Origin: Mesorhabditis belari
Lineage: Eukaryota > Nematoda > Chromadorea > Rhabditida > Rhabditidae
Length of the DNA: 64,000 bases
NCBI GenBank assembly: GCA_958450365.1
Contig: CAUEEP010000626.1
Span: 37,516-101,515 of the forward strand
Direction: 5' to 3'
Positions 1-10,580 of this stretch are shown here, piece after piece. Numbering within the stretch: position 1 is the first letter of the stretch; each line of letters opens with the position of its first letter. Position numbers and translations under genes: made by a program. The notes beneath the pieces were generated by a model. It was given only the letters and a program-made list of their open reading frames with translations, was not told the DNA's origin and did no database searches.

Positions 1-27
1 TTCTCAAAAAGATTTACACAATTTGAT

Positions 28-327
28 TCAGTTTGCCCGTTCGGCTCCTTGCACGGCAAGTCGATCGGCCATCTCATTCCCATAAACACCCGGGTGTTTC
101 TCGTAAACAACCTGAAAAATCAGCAAAATGACGGGGTTTCATTCCCAAATAGCTGTTGTGCTAATGTTTAAATATTCATCAACTTCCAAGGTCTTGTTAA
201 AGTTTAAAATAGATATTACCTGAATCAACTCGTCAACTCGCCCAACCTCTTTATCAATTCGGTGTTTTTCACTGGTTCTCCGGAGCCCGTTTACCACCCG
301 AAACCCAAAAATTGTTACTTTGACCAT
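28..327 (-). pseudogene. RNase H-like gene fragment, C-terminal exons
   Basis: The last exon (28-111, minus) encodes 27 residues ending in GNEMADRLAVQGAERAN and a stop. This matches the C-terminal RNase HI signature (HSG-x-x-GNE-x-ADRLA-x-x-GA). An upstream exon (about 220-327) ends GRVDELIQ before a GTAATA donor and could be the preceding helix of the same domain, though its 5' boundary is unclear. A related copy at 28524-28616 reads VPAHSGVYGNEM; here the region before GVYGNEM is shortened to EKHPG, removing the HS of the catalytic-loop motif. This copy is therefore probably inactive. RNase H hydrolyses RNA in RNA:DNA hybrids. The family is clear, but whether the source was cellular RNase H1 or a retroelement cannot be settled from this piece. 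Confidence 0.6.
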
Positions 328-839
328 GTTTAAGTTAGTATTAACTTTTAAAACTCACCACGGATGTCCTATCAGGATTCAACTTTTTATAGCTGTTTAT
401 TTATTTTTCAAATAGACGCTTCAAATAAGGAAACGGGTGAATTTGTTGAATTGGGGCAAGTAGAAAACGAGAGAATTCGGGAGTTTCGTCACCGGCTCGT
501 AGATCGGATAGTTCTGTGAAAGATTGATTGAAGGCTTCAAATTCCATCCAAATTCTTTTCTTTCATTCCTTTATTTGCTATGGCTGTAGGCTTTGTAGTA
601 AGTTTAAGTAAATGAGTTGGGTATTTAAAGATATTCAGCTGAACACCTTTTATTGCGTGTTTAGCCTGTTGTTTGTTTTCTTGTTTTCCCTCGAAAAACG
701 AGTTTTTCTCTTGAAATTGTGAAAATTTCCCAATAAAATCTCAAATATTTCATAGTAAACATTTAAAAAATGATTCCATCTTTTTTGCTTGCTGTCTTTG
801 CTATTTAATTGGACGAGCAAATTTCCCCTTGACTTCAGT

Positions 840-1190
840 AAATTTGAAACAAAACTTTTTTGGCGATCAAATACTTTTTGATAGAATTGGTCAAAATTGG
901 GTAAAACCGGCATTCTTATGCAATCAAAATTGAAATTTAACAAATCCTTTTCAGACACTTTCAGAATCTGAGGGAAGATGGGGATCCTCGAGATTTCATG
1001 GAGGCCTATTTGCGGGAAATGCGGCGACAACCCGAGAATCCGCATTTCAAGTGAGATTTCGCTGAAAATCGGCTTTTGAGGTTATTATTGTTAAACCTTT
1101 TCAAATTCAAACCTTCAAAATGAGTGCAGTGATTAAATTTTGTGGCTTGATCGTCTTTTTGAATTAAGTAAAAGCATTCTTTTTAAAAGA
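840..1190 (+). pseudogene. Cytochrome P450 exon fragment (copy 1)
   Basis: An exon at about 955-1050, after a TTTTCAG acceptor and before GTGAGA, reads LREDGDPRDFMEAYLREM and then RRQPENPHFK. The DPRDFxxAYLxEM pattern is typical of the region between helices F and G in CYP2-like P450s. No other P450 exon is adjacent. The same block, with its flanks, recurs almost identically at about 38330-38690, where an N-terminal P450 piece is also joined to it. This is a duplicated fragment, not a working haem enzyme, because the haem-binding cysteine region is absent. Confidence 0.6.
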
Positions 1191-1652
1191 TCTATCAAAT
1201 CAATAGAGAAAATAGATGTTTCACTTTAAACCGGCTCAAACTGAGTTTAATCAATCATTGAAAAAACATTTTTAATCTCTTTTGTAAATTTTGGTACTGC
1301 AGGGGGAAGGAAATAGAATGGAATAGAATTCTGAAAGGTGATTGGACAAATAATGCTCTGGAAGCTTGATTCCTTTTCAGCAGGCTCAACTAAAATAAAA
1401 GAATTGACTTGGCAGCAATAAATTTGATTGAAAACTGGTGAAAAAAATCATGCGATTGGCGAAAATCTTTGCTGAATACCAAAACAAAGACCAAGGCACA
1501 GTTTGCAGACGAAACAAGGAGCTTTTAGTTTTACATCAACCACATACAAAAGTACGTCTAGAGGCTAGCGCAAGGATGACATAAATCCACAACTTTGATT
1601 TACGCTCATCAAGCCAAAAAAATTCAAATCAATCCACCACTCAAACCTTTAG
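1051..1652. other. Region without a convincing gene
   Basis: AT-rich sequence. The first 140 bases are the tail of the P450-containing duplicated block. A 44-codon ATG ORF lies at 1450-1584 on the plus strand, with no recognisable domain or splice context. I see no RNA gene or clear repeat. Confidence 0.4.
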
Positions 1653-1746
1653 CTAAGAAACGCCGCCGGCGCTGAACCGTCCATAGGTGGAACTCGTAGT
1701 TCCCGCCTTGATCAAATTCAGGCAATCCGCATCGGCCAAGTATAAA
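1653..1746 (-). CDS. Terminal exon of an unrecognised gene
   Basis: On the minus strand a CCAG acceptor is followed by a 94-nt exon in phase 1. It encodes LYLADADCLNLIKAGTTSST then YGRFSAGGVS and a TAG. The GC-rich, codon-biased sequence stands out from the AT-rich surroundings, which favours real coding origin. No further exon of the gene is evident upstream, because the adjacent minus-strand exon at 1861 ends with its own stop. It may be another isolated gene fragment of the kind common in this window. I do not recognise the family. Confidence 0.4.
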
Positions 1747-1860
1747 CTGGCTTTAAACCATTAAAAACTTTCAAAAACAAATGAACTTTAAACGATTTAT
1801 AGAATTAAGAACGCAAACACAAACAAAGAAAAAAAAATCCAATCTTTAGCACATTTTTCT

Positions 1861-3366
1861 TTAGCATCCAGGTTTAAAATTGACAATGGCCGCATTGTAG
1901 CGTTTTGCTTCTTCAGCCCATTGTGTCGGAAAGTCAACCTAAAGAGAAAGTATAAACATGTTTTGATTGGATAGATATAAAAGTAACTTACTTAAAAGCG
2001 GTAGTCAACTTCTCGATAATGTTGTCCCATGAAGGAATGGCTTCGCACGATGGAATATTGAGCATTTGAAAGATGACTTCACGAATGTACGGAGCTTCTG
2101 GTCGGCGTCTGAAAATAGAATACCTAAAATACCAATTTTCCAGGTCGACACATCGGACGCCTGGTATTCGTGGCGTTTTTTGAGATCGTTCAACTGAAAT
2201 TGAAAGAATTAGCTATGGTGTACTTTATGCTCAAAACACACCACTTCTGGAATACTGAATTTTTCATTTTTCTTGAATCAAGTTGTTCTTGTTGGCTTAA
2301 GAAAAATGACAAATTTAGTGCACCAGAAAGGGTGAATCTTGGATTTTTAGATATAATTGCAATTGGAAAAAAAGTTTAGTATCTTTTTTCAATACCATGA
2401 TGACTCATAGTTCCGGTTTCAAACGGTTATCGGAACGAAATTTCAAAAAAAGAAATGAGTCATTGCAAAAGGAAAGGAGAGCTAGGGGAAAAGTGGATAA
2501 AGAAAAGATTCGGGGAAATCGGCGAGCAATATAAAGGCACAATTTCGCCCCAGTTTCATCGCTATTTTCATTTTCAAGTGCAAATCTCATAGTAGAATTG
2601 AATGGTTATCGTTAGATTAAAGTCTTTCCACTTACCGCACTCTCACTGTTCTCCAAAGCGGTGCTCTTATATTGTAGCTGTTTCTGGAGGTCGTCGTTTC
2701 GGCTTTTCGCTAGTTTCAGTCTAAAATTTATGTGTACCCATTAAGATCACCTTTAGAATTCGTTTGAAATTACTCTATAGCCATAGTTATACTGTAAGTC
2801 TACCCTAAGCGCTGTAAACTAGACCAGGCCAGGTTACGACTTGGTCTAGCTTACAGCTAACCATCCTTTTAGGTGTGCTTATTGATTGGTATACTTTGTC
2901 TCCATCGTATTTATCTCAGCAACAACAGCTTTGTATCTCATCTCCGTCTCACTGTTGGTGTCCTCCAAGTCATCAATCTTATTCCTTAGCTCTTGATTCT
3001 CGCGAGCGAAGCGCTTTTCTCTGAAAGTATAGATCTCTTTACAAGAACAAGAGTAAGAGTCTAGCTTTCGTACCTTTAATAACTTATTAGCCTACCTGAG
3101 CAACGGTGATGAGACAAATTGTTGCATACTGGGACTCTCAATGGGTGAACTTGATGAACCGGAGAGTTTACTCGGAGTTCGAGGGATCGGAAGCTGAAAC
3201 GAGATAGAAAGCTAAAACGAGATAGAAAGCCGGTTGTTCGGCGGGAATTCGGCGAAGAAGCGGGGCGAGTGACTGAGCTTTCCTCTTGAGTCACATCACT
3301 AAAAAGTGATATCAATTTCTTTGATGAATATCTTAATTCTAATGAGCTGCTGTATCCGTATATCAT
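1861..3366 (-). CDS. Coiled-coil protein, multi-exon, with frame problems near the 3' end
   Basis: Minus-strand exons chain in consistent phase: 3193-3096 (Ser/Pro-rich, LPIPRTPSKLSGSSSSPIES), 3020-2895 (heptad-rich, REKRFARENQELRNKIDDLED), 2720-2636 (KLAKSRNDDLQKQLQ), about 2193-2150 (LNDLKKRHEYQASD), 2108-1992 (RRPEAPYIREVIFQML, then NIPSCEAIPSWDNIIEKLTT) and 1938-1861 (VDFPTQWAEEAKRYNAAIVN, then FKPGC and stop). Upstream, 3366-3194 is open and Ser/Arg-rich, and contains an 18-nt tandem repeat. Two junctions fail by phase: after QASD, and at 1992, where the donor reads AA|GTAAGT and one extra G would restore frame. Either sequencing indels or early decay would explain this. The product would be a cytoplasmic coiled-coil scaffold with a folded C-terminus; no family is assigned. 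It is divergently placed against the coiled-coil gene at 3562. Confidence 0.5.
2215..2345. repeat. Dispersed terminal-inverted-repeat element, family A
   Basis: The left end reads GGTGTACTTTATGCTC and the right end TTAGTGCACCAGAAAGGGTG; they resemble the two ends seen in other copies. It lies inside an intron of the minus-strand coiled-coil gene. Other copies or half-copies are at about 3990-4045, 14822-14935, 23125-23275, 25017-25072 and 33018-33075. Non-coding, MITE-like. Confidence 0.45.
2811..2857. repeat. Intronic hairpin, 16-bp arms
   Basis: GCTGTAAACTAGACCA (2811-2826) and TGGTCTAGCTTACAGC (2842-2857) pair along 16 bases with a single G-U/A-C mismatch, around a 15-base loop. It lies in the intron between exons 2895 and 2720 of the minus-strand coiled-coil gene. 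Confidence 0.6.
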
Positions 3367-3561
3367 ACTTAAGTTACAATAATTTCAAGGTTTCCGTGTG
3401 AACAAGAAAGCTATTGTTCTCAGGAAGTTACAGTACTCCTCTAAGGTTATTGTGCTCACAACTCCCGTACTCTATGAAAAGCTACCGTACTTACAAGAAG
3501 TTACTCTATATGGCACAGGTTTGCACAGGGATCATTTTTTAAAAAGATTATTATTTTATAG

Positions 3562-6500
3562 CTGAAAACGTATGGGGAGAAATTCCGGGACGCCGACGCG
3601 GAAATCGAGGAGTTAACGACGAAAATGAGGGCATTGGAAAAGTACAAGAGGTTTGTTTAATCGGAAAAAAAATTCGTTTTCTTAAAACACGTTCCACTTT
3701 TCTCTTTCTATCGTAATCTTGTCTCTATTTTTATCGAATATATTCACATTTTTTCTGATTTACAAGAGAGTTCACAAAATGATATCGAAAGATTGAATAA
3801 ACAAATAAAGTAGAAAGAGAGATGGAGCTTGGTTTAGAAAACGAATTAGAAAAGATACCAACCAGCTATTGCTAAAAAAATTACAGATTGTTTGAAGAAA
3901 AGGAAGACGAACTGCAGAATTTGATCGCTGAAAATACCAGCGATCGACGAGCTCGACAATTGGATGCGGAAAAGAAAGTGAGTGTTGAGTATTGGATGTA
4001 CGTGCTCTAAAGTGTAAAAACACTCCTTCCGGTGCACTTAATCCTTTTGCTTGCTTTAGGAACAACAATATTTGGAAGATTTCCGCCAACAGGAGGAGGC
4101 AATGAGGGATTTAAAGGAGAAATTGGACTCCTCCGAGCAATTGCACATCGAACAAATGCAATTGATGGAGATGGAAAGGAAAAAGGAAAGAGAAGCAAGG
4201 GATTCACTTCAAGTAGGACATATTATTGATATATTTGTAATGTTATCAATATCAATCAGCAAATGTAAGCAACTTTTTCAGGAGCAAATCAAGAAACTCG
4301 AGGCCTTCAACATGCAATTGAAGCAAATGAAAGACAATATAAAAGAGGGAGAGACACTTGAAACGGCAAGGTAGAGCTAGTCTTGTTGGCTTTACACCAA
4401 AACACTGAGAAATATTCAGATTGATCGACGAGAATACCGCTCTTCGACGTCAAGTCACCGATTTACAAGAACGGGAACACATTTTACAGGTGATTGCAAA
4501 GAAAAATTGAAATGCATTTTCTAAAAAGCAATAATTTTAGACAAACCGTTGTAATCCACCGATTTTTCATTCGATAAACCCCATTTTTGGTCACATTCGA
4601 TGAGGGAATCACAAGCCTCAGTCAATGTGACTAAAATTAGGTTGATCGAATGAAAAAATGGCGGGCGGAGGGTCTAAAAGAGTTTGTCTTTTAGAAAATG
4701 GATTAGCTGAAAGGATTGTTTGATTCTGAAAAGTACAGTACTCGTCAAAAAACCACCAAATTTCAGACGCATCTCTTTGATCATCAACATCTCATCGGCG
4801 AGCTGCGCAAAGAGATTCTCGCCCTCGAGGAGCAATGCCAAAAATTCGAGACGTGGAATCGTCAATTGAAAGCATCGCTCGAGAAATCACTAGCTATCGA
4901 GGAGCAAAGCAAGGCACAATTCGAGCAAATACTCGCGCTAACGCGATCTTTCGACAAATTGGAGGAAGAGGTCTGTTTGATAAAAGATCGGTCTTACTAG
5001 CTAGCCAAAAACATATGCACAACAGAATACCCTTCCCTAAACATTGTTGGCGCGGTAAAACTAAATATGTGATTGCGTGTCGGATAGAGTATTTGATTTA
5101 TTTGAGCTTTAATCTTTAACATATTCGCAACAATACTGACCATAGGATAACTGGTACTTTCGATGGACCGAATTGGGTTTACTTTTTGTCTACAGTATTC
5201 CTATAGGTGTCCAGAATTAAGAATATCTTTACAAAATCGAACAAAATCATATAAAATGTTCATAGAGATCAAAACGCCAAAATGACTTTGTCTCTATTGG
5301 ATTCTATTGGATCCAGAATAAAGTAAACTTTTTAGAAACACCGCTTGGAGACAAAATTAGTGGCAGAGGAGAAGAAATACTGTGATCTGTTCTTTGAATT
5401 GAACAATAACACAAATGAAATCGAAGCTAGAAAAAAAGAAAATCAAGCACTTTTGGAAGAGAATCAAAAGTTGACAAAACAACTACAACAACTTTCAACA
5501 CCCAGCAGCTGCAAGAGATCAAAGAGGATTTGGAGAGGAAATTGGTGACTGTTGAAAAATACAGTATTTTTAGCCTTAAGCTACGTTAAGTGACAGTCAG
5601 ATTTATGAGAAATCAGCTGAAATAGGTGAGTCGAGCTCTGATTTGATCGCTAAAATGTGTCACCCTTTTGAGAAACTACCCTAAACTGCTATTTTTGTGT
5701 AACAGAGCAATGCGTTACAGAATACAATGATTACTGTACTTTCTAAAACGTGTCCCTTTTCCCTTTCTACCGCTTGATTTTTTATCCAAATCAAGACATT
5801 TTGTATATTTCGATATCCTTTGTGAATCCTCATAAGATTAGACAAAAAGTAGATAGATTAGATAAAAATAGAGATAAGATTAAGAAAGAGAACGTGTTTG
5901 AAGAAATGGATTTGAGACGAAGAACAATCTCTAATCTTATTCAAAATTTTCAGAGAGATGCTCGTTTCCAATCTGATGAATACATCGCTCGTCTAATCGA
6001 AACGCACGAGAAAGAGAAAAATGAATTGCTTGAGGAAATCGAGACACAAAAGAGATTGTCGATTTTTAGGCCATCAGCTATGATTGATGAGAATACGGCT
6101 CCACTTGGGGAACCAATTCTCTCACCCACCTCAAAAGGTAAGCTCGCTTTCTAGAAGACATCGTATTTTAGACAAAATACCGTAATCCATTCGCCATTTT
6201 TCATTCGATCAGCCAAATTTGAGTCAAATTCGATGAAAGAACCATAAATCATCAGTTAATGTGACGAAAATTAGGCTAATCGAATGGAAACTAGCGAGCG
6301 ATGGTTACGGTGGTTTCTCTAAAATGAATGCTTTTTAGAAAACACTTGAATCTTGAGCTAATCAGTTCAAATAAAAGATATTCAGCTGAAAGAATTGTAA
6401 AGAATTAACGATTCAATTCAGCGATCGAAAACGAAGTCGAACCACGATCGCGACGAGCGATCTCGACTCGTAATCGCTCATTAGCCGTTTTTCCTTCAAA

Positions 6501-6959
6501 CGCCCCTCGCGAGCTCAACTACACACAGGACAAGTACTCACGATTACGCGATTTAGCCTCACGCAACACCATCGCTCAACCACATCTCAAGTTTGTTTTA
6601 AAATAAGTTTACAGACGATAAATTTGTTTCTATAAATAGTTTGTATATTACAAAAGAAACAATTACTGAATGTCTTTATTGACAATGACAATTATTGACA
6701 TTAGCAAATCTTAGTGGGTAGTAAAGAGGCTTTACGGTAACTATAAGATTTTGTCAAGTATTACAGAAGATACAGTATTACTATAGTAATGTACCAACCT
6801 TGCTCGAATATTACTCGCATTGGAAATTATGGCTTTTTGTTTGAATTCGAACTTTCCAGAGAATCCTATTTCCTCGAGACGAACTCCCCGAACTCTGAGG
6901 CGATTCTCCGCGGGAATGCAATGGTGAAACACGAGCCAATCACTCCAAAACATCATTAG
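3562..6959 (+). CDS. Long coiled-coil protein, about ten exons, 5' end not found
   Basis: Exons chain in phase: 3562-3650, 3887-3977, 4060-4212, 4282-4370, 4420-4489, 4767-4970, 5336-5544, 5954-6136, 6422-about 6592 and 6860-6959 (stop TAG). The first eight are heptad-rich (for example EELTTKMRALEKYKRLFEEK, LIDENTALRRQVTDLQ, HLIGELRKEILALEEQCQKF). The last two form a basic, Ser/Pro-containing tail with RRAISTRNRSLAVFPSNAP, NTIAQPHLKESYFLET and a C-terminal HEPITPKHH. Exon 5336-5544 is 209 nt and needs a one-base shift near 5505-5520 to pass from TKQLQQL to QQLQEIKEDLERKL. The first exon starts with an acceptor, so at least one 5' exon is missing. The architecture fits a cytoskeletal or spindle-type scaffold; no orthologue is claimed. 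Introns carry copies of repeat families A, B and C. Confidence 0.65.
3684..3850. repeat. Terminal-inverted-repeat element, family C (copy 1)
   Basis: Begins AAAACACGTTCCACTTTTCT followed by CTTTCT and ends with an AGTAGAAAGAGAGATGGAGC-type inverse. It belongs to the same family as 5740-5905 and 39945-40140, whose ends read AAACGTGTCCC and its inverse. Sits in an intron of the plus-strand coiled-coil gene. Confidence 0.45.
4540..4682. repeat. Palindromic MITE-like element, family B (copy 1)
   Basis: The left end has GTAATCCACCGATTTTTCAT then TCGAT; the right end has TGATCGAATGAAAAAATGGC, giving long inverted arms around an interior containing GAGGGAATCACAAGCCTCAG. Related copies are at 6165-6335 and 26045-26185. 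Intronic. Confidence 0.6.
5740..5905. repeat. Terminal-inverted-repeat element, family C (copy 2)
   Basis: The left arm AAAACGTGTCCCTTTTCCCT followed by TTCT faces the right arm AGAAAGAGAACGTGTTT. It fills most of the intron between exons 5544 and 5954, adjacent to the acceptor of the latter. Confidence 0.5.
6165..6335. repeat. Palindromic MITE-like element, family B (copy 2)
   Basis: The left arm contains CCGTAATCCATTCGCCATTT then TTCATTCGATCAGCC; the right arm contains GGCTAATCGAATGG and GCGATGGTTACGG, its near-perfect inverse. It lies in the intron between exons 6136 and 6422 of the coiled-coil gene. Confidence 0.65.
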
Positions 6960-7027
6960 AATATTACAAAATGATTTTCTTGTCTACTTTTTATTCGAAT
7001 TCTTACGATAAATCCTTCAATATTTAC

Positions 7028-7104
7028 TTATCGCCAAAGTGCATGATCTCTGTGACAAGAACAAGCGAGACGGTAACAAAGCACAGCACTTGCATGGGCC
7101 ACAT
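7028..7104 (-). CDS. First exon of a secreted or membrane protein, isolated
   Basis: On the minus strand an ATG at 7104 opens MWPMQVLCFVTVSLVLVTEI and MHFGD, then reaches the splice donor AA|GTAAAT. The hydrophobic stretch after the start is a plausible signal peptide. The next minus-strand sequence runs straight into the last exon of the plus-strand coiled-coil gene, and no second exon is visible. It is probably a truncated 5' gene fragment. The family is not recognised. Confidence 0.35.
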
Positions 7105-8781
7105 TTCTGAAACAATGAGCTAATCATCTGCGTGCAAGGGGGCTAATTTCCTTTAGATAGAAAAGTTTGTATTGGAGGTGACAATGAATTGGATGGTCGA
7201 TTTAGGACAAAAGAGAGTCAGGAGATTCGAGTTGGATTGCACTCTCACCTTAAGTGACACAATTGTTTACCAAGGTGTAGAATTTGTAGCAAAAATACAG
7301 TGAAATTTAAGGCAAAATTGGTCGAAACTTTTAGGTGAACACGGAAAGGACCGATTGTACACGTGGAAAACAAAAATTGACAACGCTAATCTGTAGGTGA
7401 GGAGAAAATATTGTAATTTGTTATTAGAAAAATAAAATAAAGTTTTCAACTGTTTGATCGATGAATTTCTGCTTTTTTCAGTTTTTACTTTCATTATTCA
7501 TTCATTCATACGTTTGTTCGAGGAATGACCAATCGATTTAATCGTTTTAATCATTTTCCCCTTTTGATCGAGCCTGTTTTAAGCTTTATTTGGTGTCTCT
7601 GAAAGACCCAGCTAACGTTCATTTGACGCTATTCAACACGAAAATTGTTCTCAAAATAGACTTGAGAGCTCTTCAGATTGTGTTCATAATAATATTTGAT
7701 TGCAAAGAAAGTTCTCAAGAAAAAGTTTCACTAGAATTTCTTCAAAAAAAGACGATTTGTACATGCCGCCCGAGTGAAAGAGCTGAATTCCTAAAGAACA
7801 AAGCTGTAGGAAAAGATTTCGAACTGATCTTTATGATCTAGAGCAAAGGGATCAATTCTAGACAAAATTTTAGTTAACCTATCTTCATAAAGTCAGCATC
7901 TTTCCTCAAAATGATATTTATTCGATTGGAAAGAAAATTCTCAAGAAAAAGTTTCACTAGAATTTCTTCAAAAACGAATCCACCAATTCGACAATTTTTT
8001 CGATATTTTATTCTATTATTTACAAGTGGACTCCAATAAAATGACATTTGACATTGACATTTGACACTTGACGCTGGCTGACTACAAGAAAAAGTTGTTA
8101 AAGACGGAAATTTTCGAATAATTTCAATTGTTAAATCGGAAATTTTGAGTGATACTCTAGTTTCTTTATTTACTTTCATTTACAGTTCATAAATTCATAA
8201 ACAGAAGTTTTGTCTTCTCTGTACTTTCAAAAATTGCTTACAAATACAAAAAATCCAAGACAAAAATTTTTACGAAGAATTTCCGGAAAAGCGATGGGAA
8301 TAATGATGGTGGAAACAGAGATGCTGGCTCAGCGCTAACCGCTCCGCTAACCACGTCGCTAACCGCCTTCCCATTTACGGATTCGAAACATCGAAAATGA
8401 AATTATTCGAAAATTCGAAAATAAAAATTGTAAAAAGAAATGTGTGCGGCTTTCCGTTAAAATTCTTATTTTCCAGCTTAAATCCAGCTCACTTTTTGCA
8501 CGAGAGAAACGATTTTTTATGAGGTAAAGGTAGCATAAATCAGCAATACACTCCATAATCTCTATTTTTGACCAAAAATTTCTTTACAGAGGACCCGTAT
8601 TTCAAAAAAATCCTTTTTGTCATCTTCTGAGTGTTTAGCTAAAATAGGTGATTTTGAAAAGTTAAAAAGCATTAAATCAAATTTGCCTTTATCACAAATT
8701 TTCCCTATTTTAAGTAATTGATTTTAGATTTTGAATGGACCAATTGCCTATTCATTAACCCATTAAAAACTTGTCTAAAGG
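7105..8781. repeat. Non-coding region with local duplications
   Basis: About 75 bp containing TTCTCAAGAAAAAGTTTCAC is present twice (around 7675-7755 and 7910-7985). The segment 7468-7636 recurs directly at 14500-14672. A short run of TTGACATTTGACA repeats lies near 8040-8075. Short open frames are present (for example 7590-7841) but none shows a domain or splice logic. Confidence 0.5.
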
Positions 8782-8816
8782 GAGAAGTGATTTGGTCACT
8801 TACCAAATCACTTCTC
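8782..8816. repeat. Perfect 15-bp hairpin
   Basis: GAGAAGTGATTTGGT (8782-8796) and ACCAAATCACTTCTC (8802-8816) are exact inverses around the 5-base loop CACTT. It ends 16 bases outside the inverted-repeat arm that starts at 8832. Function unknown. Confidence 0.7.
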
Positions 8817-8831
8817 TTCTTCTCCCTTATC

Positions 8832-9352
8832 CTGCTTGTGTGTTTTGTTTTTTTACATCATCCATCAAATAGTATTTTTTGATAAAATCGCTTTTTTTGT
8901 AAATACTTTATTTTCATACAACAAATGCAAGTGGTTTTTGTGATTCATTCATTGAGACTGGCTCTTCTTCTCTTAGCTGAATGTATCTCTCAGAGGAATT
9001 GCTTGTTTCCTCGCCCGCTAGCGCGTTGCCGGACTCCATCACGCTCCATCAAACTGCCGGACTCCATTCGTTCAACACAAGCGGATTGATTAAACTGAAA
9101 GAAAGTTTGTAGTTAGTTGAATCAAAGTCTTTAGCTGATCTTTTCTAATCTTTAGGAAAAGATTACCTTTCAATGATGTTGGCCACAATCATCCAATAAT
9201 CATTTGCATATCCAAGTCGACTCACTTCTCGATTCGCAGCACCAAGATCACCGGACAAAACGACAAATTGAGACGATTAAACGAAATGATGGAGGCTCCA
9301 AGTGCAAATCGTCCCCCGACTGATTCCAACTGAGTTGAAATCTAGAAATCTG
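8832..9352 (-). pseudogene. Inverted-repeat arm 1 carrying a gene-fragment pair of exons
   Basis: This ~520 bp block is the reverse complement of 13512-14053. Read on the minus strand it holds two short exons. One carries VVLSGDLGAANREVSRLGYA; the other carries the tail SNSSERYIQLREEEPVSMNE and SQKPLAFVV with a stop. A 28-bp tandem duplication (ATGGAGTCCGGC twice) breaks the frame in both arms. Arm 1 also lacks about 30 bases (coding IATFYYDYE in arm 2). The duplication event therefore came after the frame-breaking mutation, and the arm-1 deletion came later. The family is not recognised. Confidence 0.55.
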
Positions 9353-9379
9353 GGAGGAAAGTGCCAAAAAAGAGAAACG

Positions 9380-9545
9380 GCTGAAAAAGCGGCACCAATT
9401 CTTTTTAAGTAATCCCAAAGTATGCAAAATTTCTTCAAGTAAACTTAACCGTTAGTTTTCATCAGCTCCCTTTTTTGACGATTGTATCTTTCGTTCTGCT
9501 TTGAATCGACCAGAAATTGAATAGCGACGCAGCGACGCAAGATAT
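9380..9545. repeat. Dispersed repeat, partly direct and partly inverted with 10765-10985
   Basis: The sequence around GAGAAACGGCTGAAAAAGCG (9388) appears inverted at about 10790-10850, while the following GTTTTCATCAGCTCCCTTTT (9457) appears in direct orientation at about 10898. One half was flipped relative to the other. Confidence 0.6.
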
Positions 9546-9964
9546 GCTCGCATAGCTGCTTTATTTCTTCAATGTTTTTTCACGGGGAGGCTCCCTATTT
9601 GGTAATTTGACTGACGTTTTATTCCTTAACAACCATCAAATCTCAAGCACAAACGGTGGAGACGATGCTGAAAAGCAACACTCAAGAATATCAACACAAA
9701 GCTGTGCATCTCTGCGATGAAGGAATATGACGTTACAGCCAACTAAAGTGTTATCCAGATTAGCCCATTTGGTGCTTAATGAACAATTCTGAGGTATTAG
9801 AAGGCTTGAATTTCTCCAATCTTGTAGTGGCTAGCTTGATTTTTAAGGAAATGGGTTATTTAGTGGGCTAGCTCTAATTTCTTTTTCGTTGTTTTCAATT
9901 TCGAATAATGAATAAGATTTCTCTACCCCAAAGTGGGCTTATTTTCTAAAATATGTCAACTGTT

Positions 9965-10055
9965 GACAACCTTGTTCTTGTTTCTCTAGTTCTTGTTTCT
10001 CTAGTTCTTGTTTCTCTAGTTCTTGTTTCTCTAGTTCTTGTTTCTCTAGTTCTTG
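9965..10055. repeat. 15-bp minisatellite GTTCTTGTTTCTCTA
   Basis: About six tandem copies of a 15-base unit. The period is a multiple of three, so it gives an artificial open frame (VSLVLVSLV). A degenerate relative occurs at about 10462-10510. Confidence 0.8.
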
Positions 10056-10287
10056 TTCTCAATCTTCTTCCTCTAGTTCTAGTTCACAATATTCTCTTTG
10101 AAGTTCTCTTTCTTTTTCTTTGTAGCATAAAGCAGTGTCGAGAAAAACGTTCAAAGAAAAACTAGACTACGCAACACTCCGCACCGTCAATATGGCGGTG
10201 GGGTACTATTACAGTATGTAAGGTTTGTAAATCTCTTTAGTTTAGGTCTTATCTTTGCTAAAGATCTCACTTTGAAATTTCCTCAGG

Positions 10288-10386
10288 TCGAAGTGAAAAA
10301 ATTGCCTAAGATGGGTCTCAAGTGCTATAAAGGAAACAAAAATTTGAAGCTGAAGAAAATTGAATGCACTGCAAAACCGGACGATT
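10288..10386 (+). CDS. Exon of a small cysteine-containing secreted-type protein, truncated
   Basis: After the acceptor TTTCCTCAG an exon reads VEVKKLPKMGLKCYKGNKNL then KLKKIECTAKPDDSFRC. The KCYxG start and the C-x(13)-C-x(9)-C spacing resemble the start of nematode ET/Ly6-like cysteine modules. At about 10386 the sequence passes into a dispersed repeat (TCGTTGTTTTCAATTTCGAA, also at 9886), and the remaining cysteines of such a module are missing. No signal peptide exon was found upstream. This is a gene fragment; the family assignment is tentative. Confidence 0.4.
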
Positions 10387-10518
10387 CTTTTCGTTGTTTT
10401 CAATTTCGAATATTGAATTTTCTCTATCCCTTTAATTTTCTCTATTTCTAAAAATTGTTCATCAACCTTGTTCTTCTTCCCCTAGTTCTTGTTCTCAATA
10501 TTCTCTAGTTCATTTTTA

Positions 10519-10580
10519 CTTCAAAATCCCGCCAAAAGTCTGTGATATGCTTGCCTTTTCCCTTTTTCAAACGCCCGCCA
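10519..10580. promoter_or_regulatory. Candidate E2F/CHR hybrid sites
   Basis: On the minus strand 10519-10540 reads GACTTTTGGCGGGATTTTGA then AGT, and 10566-10580 reads TGGCGGGCGTTTGAA. Each joins an E2F-type core (GGCGGG) to a CHR-type TTTGAA or TTTTGAA, the arrangement recognised by DREAM-type complexes. It lies about 0.9 kb upstream of the F-box ORF and is partly duplicated at 11061-11123. Motif match only. Confidence 0.35.

Noticed and set aside
1450..1584. 44-codon ATG frame on the plus strand
   Set aside because: Short, no domain, no splice context; could be chance.
9953..10165. 70-aa frame with VSLVLVSLV repeats
   Set aside because: Pure translation of the 15-bp minisatellite.
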